DNA of 6,371 bases. Origin: Actinomycetota bacterium (lineage in GTDB: Bacteria > Actinomycetota > Acidimicrobiia > Acidimicrobiales > CADCSY01). This document shows, one piece after another, positions 1-5,351 of this stretch. Both the position numbers and the translations under genes were made by a program. The notes beneath the pieces were generated by a model that saw nothing but the letters and a program-made list of their open reading frames with translations, was not told the DNA's origin and ran no database searches. Location of the stretch: NCBI GenBank assembly GCA_019348335.1, contig JAHWJR010000110.1, forward strand, positions 1 to 6,371, read 5' to 3'. Positions within the stretch are counted from its first letter, which is position 1. Every line of letters starts with the position of its first letter.

Positions 1-641
1 CGGTGCAGGACGGTGTCGGCGCCGTGGCACAGCTGGGCGACCAGTTCCGAGGCGCTCGGCTCCCACGTCAGCGAGCAGATGCCGTAGTGGTCGGCCCAGC
101 CCGAGTCGAGCGCCCAGGCCGTCTCCGCCCCGGTGGCCAGGTCGCGGACCCGTGCTGCGTACGCGCACCCGGAGGAGTCGCCGGTGGTGGTCACGTAGGC
201 GAGGCGTCCACCGTCGGGGCTCAGGGCCGGAGCAAAGCCGGCGCCCACGGTCGTCGTCCGCCCGTCGGGGAGGTCCAGGGCCACCACGGTGCTGTCGCAC
301 GGCAAGCCGACGAGGGGGTCGTGGGAGGCGAAGAACACAGTGCGGCGGTCGCCGGACAGGGTCAGGCTGCCGACGGAGCCCCCGGTGATCGAACCGTCGG
401 CCAGCACGGCGACCTCGGTACCGTCGACGGCCGAGAGCTCCACGATGCGGCCGCCCTCGTCGGCGACGACGATCGTGGGTTGGTCGGCGGCCGCGGAGGC
501 GATGGCCGGCGCCGGTCCGGCGGCCACGTCGACGGCCTCCCCACCGGCACGGGCGCCGGCAGCCAGCAGCACGGCGCCCGCGGCGGCGACGGCGGCGAAC
601 CCGGCGGTGGCGACGGTGACCCACGTCGTACGGGCGGTCAT
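1..641 (-). CDS. Exported beta-propeller-like (PD40/TolB-like) protein, N-terminal part
   Basis: The frame is open from an ATG at 641 to the left edge, giving 213 visible residues and no stop, so the gene is partial at its C-terminus. Residues 1-32 look like an export signal: an early Arg, a long Ala/Val-rich hydrophobic stretch (about 7-28) and a possible cleavage site after AGARA. From about residue 55 the protein has short beta-strand blocks separated by Asp/Gly turns. Residues 140-149 read LSPDGGRLAY, the signature of PD40/WD40-like propeller blades as in TolB or YncE-type proteins. The mature part has four Cys (115, 159, 189, 205), which could form disulfides outside the membrane. Upstream there is no good ribosome binding site (only CAGG close to the ATG), so the start is less certain than the frame. 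It diverges from ctaC, and its link to respiration is unknown. The propeller assignment rests on repeat-like character, not a recognised family. Confidence 0.72.
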   Translation of the reverse strand, partial: MTARTTWVTVATAGFAAVAAAGAVLLAAGARAGGEAVDVAAGPAPAIASAAADQPTIVVADEGGRIVELSAVDGTEVAVLADGSITGGSVGSLTLSGDRRTVFFASHDPLVGLPCDSTVVALDLPDGRTTTVGAGFAPALSPDGGRLAYVTTTGDSSGCAYAARVRDLATGAETAWALDSGWADHYGICSLTWEPSASELVAQLCHGADTVLH

Positions 642-696
642 GGGCCTGATGCTGTACCCACGTGGCGGGTTCTCTACGACCCGCTCTGTGGGTGGT

Positions 697-770
697 CCTG
701 TGGACAACGGGACGCCTCCTGGGGACGGCTGAGAAAGATTGGGGGCGACCTGTGGATCACCTGTGGACGC
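697..770 (-). repeat. Three direct CCTGTGGA repeats resembling DnaA boxes
   Basis: CCTGTGGA occurs at 697-704, 749-756 and 760-767, all in the same orientation. Read on the minus strand the 9-mers are TTGTCCACA (707-699), TGATCCACA (759-751) and GCGTCCACA (770-762). The first is identical to the DnaA box preferred in Streptomyces and mycobacteria; the others keep the TCCACA core with one or two changes at the 5' end. Spacings are 52 and 11 bases, close to five turns and one turn of the helix, so all three would face the same side. The second and third copies form a 9-base tandem ACCTGTGGA with an 11-base period. Binding by DnaA is inferred; another regulator could use the same repeat. Confidence 0.5.
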
Positions 771-843
771 CCCCGGTTCGTCCTTGACCGTCTCATCGGC
801 GAGGTGCATCGTGAACTCGACAGCTCGGCACCGATGAGCCGGC

Positions 844-853
844 CCAACGTTGG
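844..853. promoter_or_regulatory. Perfect 10-bp palindrome, candidate operator
   Basis: CCAACGTTGG equals its own reverse complement. It is fairly AT-containing for this very GC-rich region and sits 90 bases upstream of the chosen ctaC start, eight bases before a hairpin. A dimeric repressor or activator site is plausible, but I know of no specific regulator for this sequence. Confidence 0.3.
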
Positions 854-860
854 TCCCTAC

Positions 861-883
861 GGTCCGTGCCCCAGGTACGGACC
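861..883 (+). promoter_or_regulatory. GC-rich stem-loop upstream of ctaC
   Basis: Arms GGTCCGTGCC (861-870) and GGTACGGACC (874-883) pair over ten positions, with one G-U wobble in RNA and a three-base CCA loop. No T-run follows, so it is not a classical intrinsic terminator. If transcription starts further upstream it would fold in the ctaC leader. If ctaC is leaderless, it is a DNA-level inverted repeat that could be an operator. Confidence 0.4.
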
Positions 884-926
884 CAGCGCGACAGGCATGG
901 GAACGGATCGCCGGCACGGCGCAGGC

Positions 927-932
927 TAACTT
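927..932 (+). promoter_or_regulatory. Candidate -10 element for a leaderless ctaC transcript
   Basis: TAACTT fits the TANNNT -10 pattern and ends eight bases before the GTG at 940, so RNA would begin at or one base before the start codon. There is no Shine-Dalgarno-like sequence before that GTG, which is what a leaderless gene looks like. Leaderless transcripts are common in Actinomycetota. No clear -35 is visible about 17 bases upstream (CGGATC at 904-909). Confidence 0.3.
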
Positions 933-939
933 TCTGGCG

Positions 940-1683
940 GTGTCTTCCCGGCGGCGGCGTGCACAGCTCGGCATGCTGGTCATGGCCGTGCCCGCACTGG
1001 CCTCGTGCGGCAGTGGCTTCCGCTTCGGGGCGCCCGACCCGGTGTCCGAGCAGGGCAAGGAGGTGCTGGGGCTCTGGAACGGCTTCCACTGGGTGGCGCT
1101 CGGCGTCGGGCTGCTCATCTGGGGCCTGGTGCTGTACTCGGTGCTGCGCTACCGGCGCCGCAACGACGAGCTTCCCAGCCAGTCGCCGTACAACATTCCC
1201 GTCGAGATCGCCTACACGGTCGTCCCCCTGCTGATCGTGATCGCCCTGTTCGCCTACACCGTCGTCGGTGAGCAGAAGGTCACCGCCTTGGCCGACGACC
1301 CCGACGTCGTGGTCGACGTCGTCGGCTTCCAGTGGTCGTGGCAGTTCTCGTACCCGGAGGAGGACGTCACCGTGGAGAGCGACGGTGTGACCTTCCCCCG
1401 CCTCGTCGTGCCCGTCGACTCGACGGTCCGCTTCCGGCTCCGGACCGCCGACGTGATCCACTCCTTCTGGGTGCCGGAGTTCATGGTCAAGCGCGACCTG
1501 ATCCCCGGCATCGACAACGAGATCGACGTCGACGTGGTGCAAGAGGGGGAGTGGACCGGCCGCTGTGCCGAGTACTGCGGCCTCGACCACTACCGGATGG
1601 ACTTCACCGTGGCCGCCGTCCCCGACGGCGAGTACCAGGCCTGGCTCGACGAGCAGCGTTCGGCATCGGAGGAGCAGCCATGA
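940..1683 (+). CDS. ctaC: Cytochrome c oxidase subunit II (CuA subunit), lipoprotein
   Basis: CtaC accepts electrons from the cytochrome bcc complex at its binuclear CuA centre and passes them to heme a in CtaD. With the GTG start it has 247 residues. Residues 1-22 form a signal peptide (Arg-rich start SSRRRRAQL, hydrophobic core) ending in a lipobox L20-A21-S22-C23, so Cys23 is probably lipidated. Two membrane segments follow (about 50-70 and 88-108). The outer cupredoxin domain has the aromatic electron-entry motif FQWSWQF (130-136) and all CuA ligands: His174, Cys209, Glu211, Cys213, His217 and Met220. There is no fused cytochrome c domain. An in-frame TTG at 850 would add 30 residues before the signal peptide and is less likely. 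The stop overlaps the ctaD start by four bases (ATGA). Function is near certain; the start is moderately sure. Confidence 0.95.
   Translation: MSSRRRRAQLGMLVMAVPALASCGSGFRFGAPDPVSEQGKEVLGLWNGFHWVALGVGLLIWGLVLYSVLRYRRRNDELPSQSPYNIPVEIAYTVVPLLIVIALFAYTVVGEQKVTALADDPDVVVDVVGFQWSWQFSYPEEDVTVESDGVTFPRLVVPVDSTVRFRLRTADVIHSFWVPEFMVKRDLIPGIDNEIDVDVVQEGEWTGRCAEYCGLDHYRMDFTVAAVPDGEYQAWLDEQRSASEEQP
1668..1674 (+). promoter_or_regulatory. Ribosome binding site of ctaD
   Basis: GGAGGAG lies five bases before the ATG at 1680, inside the last codons of ctaC. It is the strongest Shine-Dalgarno sequence in the cta operon and fixes the ctaD start. Confidence 0.8.
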
Positions 1684-3377
1684 GCATCACCGCCGCGCCC
1701 CCCGAGGCCCCGCCCGAGGCCGAGGGTCCCGAGCCGCCCCACGAGGCGGCGGCGACGGGCGTGCTCGCCTGGCTGACCACGACGGACCACAAGCGGATCG
1801 GTCTGAGCTACATGGTCACCTCCTTCGCCTTCTTCCTCTTCGGCGGGGTGCTGGCCATGTTCATGCGGGCGGAGTTGGCCCAACCGGGGCTCGGCGTCAC
1901 CTCGGCGGACACCTACAACGAGCTGTTCACCATGCACGGGAGCATCATGATGTTCCTGTTCATCGGGCCGTTCGCCTTCGGGCTGGCCAACTACCTGGTG
2001 CCTCTGCACATCGGGGCGCCCGACATGTCCTTTCCCCGCCTCAACGCCCTCAGCTACTGGCTGTACCTGGGCGGGGGGCTGACCATGGTCTCGGGCTTCC
2101 TCACCTCCGACGGGCCCGCCGACTTCGGCTGGTTCGGCTACGCCCCCCTGTCGCTGTCGACCTACTCCCCCGGGGTGGGCGCCGACCTGTGGTTGATCGG
2201 CCTGCTGCTCACCGGGTTCTCCGCCATCTTCACCGGCGTCAACATCATCACCACCGTGTTCACCCTTCGGGCCCCGGGCATGACGCTGTTCCGGATGCCG
2301 GTGTTCACCTGGAACATGACGGTGGTCAGCCTGCTGGTGCTCATGGCCTTCCCGGTGCTGTCGGCCGCCTCGGCCATGCTCTTCGCCGACCGCCACTTCG
2401 GCGCCGGCATCTTCGACCCCTCCATGGGCGGGTCGCCCATCCTCTGGCAGCACCTGTTCTGGTTCTTCGGCCACCCCGAGGTCTACATCGTGGCCCTGCC
2501 CTTCTTCGGCGTGGTCACGGAGATTCTTCCCGTGTTCTCCTGGCGCCCGGTGTTCGGGTACAAGGGGCTGGTCTTCGCCACCCTGGGCATCGCCGCCCTG
2601 TCGATGGGGGTGTGGGCCCACCACATGTTCGCCACCGGCGCCGTGCTGCTGCCGTTCTTCAGCGGGCTGTCGTTCCTGATCGCCGTGCCCACCGGGGTGA
2701 AGTTCTTCAACTGGATCGGCACCATGTGGGGTGGGCGGCTGACGTTCCAGACGCCGATGTTGTTCTCCATCGGCTTCCTCTTGACCTTCGTGCTCGGTGG
2801 TATCAGTGGGGTGGTGCTGGCGTCGCCGCCCATCGACTTCCAGCTCACCGACTCGTACTACGTGGTGGCCCACATGCACTACGTGCTGTTCGGCGGCTCG
2901 GTCTTCGCCCTCTTCGGCGCCATCTACTACTGGTTCCCGAAGTTCACCGGCCGGATGCTGCGCGAGGGACTGGGCAAGCTGCACTTCGTCACCGTCTTCG
3001 TCGGCTTCCACCTGACCTTCGGCGTGCAGCACTACCTGGGGGTGCAGGGCATGCCGCGGCGGGTGGCCGACTACCTGGAGACCGACGGCTTCACGACGCT
3101 CAACATGCTCTCGACCGCCGGCGCCTTCCTCACCGGCATCTCGACGCTGTTCCTGCTGTGGAACGTCGTGGTGTCGCTGCGGTCCGGCCGTCCCGCTGGA
3201 GACGACCCGTGGGGCGGCCACACCCTGGAGTGGGCCACCACCTCGCCTCCGCCGCCGGAGAACTTCGAGCGTGAGCTCCCGCCCATCCGCTCCAACCGCC
3301 CGGTGTTCGACCAGCGCCACAACCTGTACTCCTCCGACGTGGAGGAAGCCGAGGCACACACCGGGCACGCCCCCTGA
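1680..3377 (+). CDS. ctaD: Cytochrome c oxidase subunit I (aa3-type, heme-copper family A1)
   Basis: CtaD is the catalytic core that reduces oxygen to water and pumps protons across the cytoplasmic membrane. The 565 residues include a Pro/Glu/Ala-rich N-terminus (about 1-28) and some twelve membrane segments. Heme a ligands are His86 (TMHGS) and His400; heme a3 binds His398 (AHMHY). CuB ligands are His265, His314 and His315. Tyr269 in GHPEVY is the residue that crosslinks to His265 in this family. Glu267 in the same motif and Asp115 (IGAPDM) mark the D proton channel, and Lys341 (PTGVKFF) the K channel, which places it in family A1. No key residue is missing. The start is set by GGAGGAG at 1668. 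The gene overlaps ctaC by four bases and ctaF by one (TGATG), so the three are one translationally coupled unit. Length and the polar C-terminal tail are normal for Actinomycetota. Confidence 0.98.
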   Translation: MSITAAPPEAPPEAEGPEPPHEAAATGVLAWLTTTDHKRIGLSYMVTSFAFFLFGGVLAMFMRAELAQPGLGVTSADTYNELFTMHGSIMMFLFIGPFAFGLANYLVPLHIGAPDMSFPRLNALSYWLYLGGGLTMVSGFLTSDGPADFGWFGYAPLSLSTYSPGVGADLWLIGLLLTGFSAIFTGVNIITTVFTLRAPGMTLFRMPVFTWNMTVVSLLVLMAFPVLSAASAMLFADRHFGAGIFDPSMGGSPILWQHLFWFFGHPEVYIVALPFFGVVTEILPVFSWRPVFGYKGLVFATLGIAALSMGVWAHHMFATGAVLLPFFSGLSFLIAVPTGVKFFNWIGTMWGGRLTFQTPMLFSIGFLLTFVLGGISGVVLASPPIDFQLTDSYYVVAHMHYVLFGGSVFALFGAIYYWFPKFTGRMLREGLGKLHFVTVFVGFHLTFGVQHYLGVQGMPRRVADYLETDGFTTLNMLSTAGAFLTGISTLFLLWNVVVSLRSGRPAGDDPWGGHTLEWATTSPPPPENFERELPPIRSNRPVFDQRHNLYSSDVEEAEAHTGHAP

Positions 3378-3802
3378 TGGAACAAGACGCCGATCCCCAG
3401 ACCGCCGGGATGCGGGTCGAGGCCCGCATCTTCCTCGGCATCGCCTCCTTCCTCGTCCTGGCCACCGTCGTCTACTTCGTGACGTCGTCCGAGAACGCCG
3501 GCTCCACCATGCTGTTCCTGGCCGGCGGCATGGCCCTCATGATCGGCGGCTATCTCACCGTCCAGGCCCGCCAGCGCACCGATGCTGCGGAGCCGCAGGG
3601 GGAGGGTGGCGGGGGCAGCGACGACCCGGCGGCGGAGGAGGCGTACCTGCCCCACGCCAGCGTGTGGCCCTTCGCCCTCGGCATGGGCCTCGTCGTGCTG
3701 GCCAACGGCCTGGCCCTGGGGCTGTGGGCCGTGGTCCCCGGTGCGCTGCTCACCGCGGCATCGGGGTTCGGCTACGCCCGCCAGTCCCGCCGCCGCGACT
3801 GA
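3377..3802 (+). CDS. ctaF: Cytochrome c oxidase subunit IV, actinobacterial type
   Basis: CtaF is a small membrane subunit found with actinobacterial aa3 oxidases; it holds no cofactor and is thought to stabilise the enzyme. The 141 residues show four membrane segments (about 14-36, 43-63, 97-115, 117-136). Between the second and third is a flexible acidic and Gly-rich loop (about 68-88). It leads into AYLPHASVWPF (89-99), which matches the family's conserved Tyr-x-Pro-His and Trp-Pro pattern. The protein ends in a basic tail, QSRRRD. The ATG overlaps the ctaD stop as TGATG, and there is no ribosome binding site at usual spacing (GGAGGAAG is 28 bases away), so ribosomes finishing ctaD probably restart here. 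An internal Met12 is possible but less likely given that coupling. It is the last gene of the operon and faces qcrB. Confidence 0.9.
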   Translation: MEQDADPQTAGMRVEARIFLGIASFLVLATVVYFVTSSENAGSTMLFLAGGMALMIGGYLTVQARQRTDAAEPQGEGGGGSDDPAAEEAYLPHASVWPFALGMGLVVLANGLALGLWAVVPGALLTAASGFGYARQSRRRD

Positions 3803-3833
3803 GCCCCTCCCGCCACGCCGCCTCGCCGCGACG

Positions 3834-3851
3834 GGCGGGCGTCGGCCCGCC
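3834..3851. terminator. Candidate bidirectional terminator between ctaF and qcrB
   Basis: A perfect 7-bp GC stem, GGCGGGC (3834-3840) and GCCCGCC (3845-3851) with loop GTCG, sits in the 55-base gap between two converging stop codons. The stem is the same from both sides, so it could serve both operons. There is no T-run on either strand, so it would be a GC-hairpin terminator of the kind often proposed in actinobacteria. Such stems also arise by chance in DNA this GC-rich. Confidence 0.45.
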
Positions 3852-3857
3852 GCCTCC

Positions 3858-5351
3858 TCAGCGCTGGGCCTTGCCTGCTGCCTCCGACGCCGGCTCCCGC
3901 TCCGGGGCGCCCTCCGGAGCGGCCTCGCGGCGGTTGATCTCCCCGCTCCCGCCGGCGGGCTCCTTCACCTCGCCGGCGTGGTGGGTTCCCCCGGGCTGGT
4001 CACGCTGGGCCAGCTCCTTGCACAGGCGGTAGGTCAGGTAGGCCCCGGCCGCCGGCAGCACGAACAACAGCACCTGGAACATGGGGAAGAGCACGTTGAT
4101 GGAGATGCCGAAGGTGGTGGCGAGCACGTCGGTCCCGCCGGCGAAGAACAGCACCGTGTAGAAGACCAGGGTGGCCACGCCCAAGGCGGTACGGAGGGGG
4201 CGGTCGCGAGGGCGGTCGAGCAGGTGGTGCTCGGCGTGGTCCTTGGTGATCCGCGCCTCGAGGAACGGCCACAGGTAGAGCAGCGCGAAGGTGACGCCGG
4301 GCAGCAGCACCGAGGAGAAGAAGGGGTTGGGGATCTCGAAGCCGAAGGCCCGGAACTCCCACGACGGCATGATCCGCAGCGCCCCGTCCAGCCATCCCAT
4401 GTACCAGTCCGGCTGGGAGGCGGTGCTGACGTCGGCCGGCTCGAACGGCCCGTAGAGCCAGACGGGGTTGATCTGCGCCAGCCCGCCCAGCGCCGCCAGC
4501 ACCGCCGAGGTGAGGAAGAACATGCCCAGGCCCTTGGCCAGGTAGGTCGGCCAGACCCGCTCGCCGACGACGTTGCCCTCCGTGCGACCAGGACCGCTGA
4601 ACTGGGTGTGGCGCTGGCGCACGAGCAGGCCCATGTGCAGGCCGATCAGCCCCAGCAGCAGGCCCGGCAACAGCAGCACGTGGATGATGTACAGCCGGGT
4701 GATGATGTCGGGGCCGGGGAACTCGCCCCCGAAGAACAGCGAGGCCAGCCACGTGCCGGCCAGGGGGATGGAGATGGCGATGTTGTAGGCGATGCGCAAG
4801 CCGTTGCCCGACAGCTGGTCGTCGAGCAGCGAGTAGCCGGCGAAGCCGTTGACGATGGCGAGGATCAGCAGGGTGACGCCGACCATCCAGTTGAGCTCGC
4901 GGGGGCGGCGGAAGCCCCCGGTGAAGAAGACCCGGCACAGGTGGGCAACGGTGGAGGCCACGAACACCAGGGCCGCCCAGTGGTGCATCTGGCGCATGAC
5001 CAGACCGGAGCGCACGTCGAAGCTGAGGTCGAGGGCGCTCTCGTAGGCGCGGGTGACCTTCAGTCCCCGCAGCGCCTCGTAGCTCCCGTCGTAGACCACC
5101 TTCTCCAGGCTGGGCTCGAAGAAGAAGGTCAGGTAGACCCCGGTGAGCAGGAGGATGACGAACGACCACAGGGAGATCTCCCCGATCAGGAACGACCAGT
5201 GGTCGGGGAACACCTTGTCCAGCGCCTTGCGGGCCATGCCGGCGGCGCCCACCCGACGGTCGATCCAGCGGACGGTGCGCCGGGTCAGCGGCGCGTGGCG
5301 CTGGCCGTTGCCCGACGAGTCGCGGACGGAGTGGGCGCCGTCGGTGCTCAT
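3858..5351 (-). CDS. qcrB: Menaquinol-cytochrome c reductase cytochrome b subunit
   Basis: QcrB is the membrane core of the cytochrome bcc complex, where menaquinol is oxidised and charge is moved across the membrane. It has 497 residues and about eight membrane segments. The two b hemes are held by His123 or His124 with His137 in helix B (RQMHHWAAL ... AHL), and by His224 and His239 in helix D. Helix D has 14 residues between its ligands, as in b6-like and actinobacterial proteins. The Qo-site motif is PDWY (314-317) in place of the mitochondrial PEWY, and the loop HTQFSGPGRTE (248-258) is typical of Actinomycetota. The last 48 residues or so (about 450-497) form a charged Glu/Ala/Gly/Pro-rich tail with no membrane segment. 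The ATG overlaps the qcrA stop by four bases (ATGA), only a weak GGGG lies before it, and the gene is last in its operon. Confidence 0.96.
   Translation of the reverse strand: MSTDGAHSVRDSSGNGQRHAPLTRRTVRWIDRRVGAAGMARKALDKVFPDHWSFLIGEISLWSFVILLLTGVYLTFFFEPSLEKVVYDGSYEALRGLKVTRAYESALDLSFDVRSGLVMRQMHHWAALVFVASTVAHLCRVFFTGGFRRPRELNWMVGVTLLILAIVNGFAGYSLLDDQLSGNGLRIAYNIAISIPLAGTWLASLFFGGEFPGPDIITRLYIIHVLLLPGLLLGLIGLHMGLLVRQRHTQFSGPGRTEGNVVGERVWPTYLAKGLGMFFLTSAVLAALGGLAQINPVWLYGPFEPADVSTASQPDWYMGWLDGALRIMPSWEFRAFGFEIPNPFFSSVLLPGVTFALLYLWPFLEARITKDHAEHHLLDRPRDRPLRTALGVATLVFYTVLFFAGGTDVLATTFGISINVLFPMFQVLLFVLPAAGAYLTYRLCKELAQRDQPGGTHHAGEVKEPAGGSGEINRREAAPEGAPEREPASEAAGKAQR

Larger units (their letters stand above)
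642..939. promoter_or_regulatory. Divergent intergenic control region between exported protein gene and ctaC
   Basis: About 300 bases lie between two divergent starts and I find no convincing gene in them. They should hold promoters for both directions. What can be seen, left to right: a triplet of CCTGTGGA repeats (697-767), a TTGACC that could be a -35 (784-789) without a good -10 partner, a 7-bp inverted repeat TCATCGG/CCGATGA (793-799 and 831-837), a perfect 10-bp palindrome (844-853), a strong hairpin (861-883), and a TANNNT element just before the ctaC GTG. If ctaC started at the in-frame TTG at 850, the last 90 bases would be coding. I prefer the GTG at 940 because it gives a normal lipoprotein signal peptide. 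Confidence 0.6.

Noticed and set aside
784..812. TTGACC with a possible -10 (CATCGT) 17 bases downstream as the cta promoter
   Set aside because: The -35 half is good but the -10 half has only three of six consensus bases, so I do not list it as its own feature.
3..929. Long plus-strand open frame of 308 codons across the left part and the intergenic region
   Set aside because: It is antisense to the exported protein gene and reads as Gly/Arg/Val-rich low-complexity sequence with no domain, a typical shadow frame in GC-rich DNA. Its true partner strand has a signal peptide and propeller motifs.
1590..3368. Long minus-strand open frame opposite ctaD
   Set aside because: Its protein is His/Gly/Glu-rich with no recognisable fold, and the plus strand encodes a fully conserved subunit I over the same bases.
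4900..4920. 7-bp inverted repeat CGGGGGC/GCCCCCG within qcrB
   Set aside because: It lies in the middle of a conserved coding segment (Gly-Gly-Phe-Arg-Arg-Pro) and short GC stems like this are expected by chance at this base composition.
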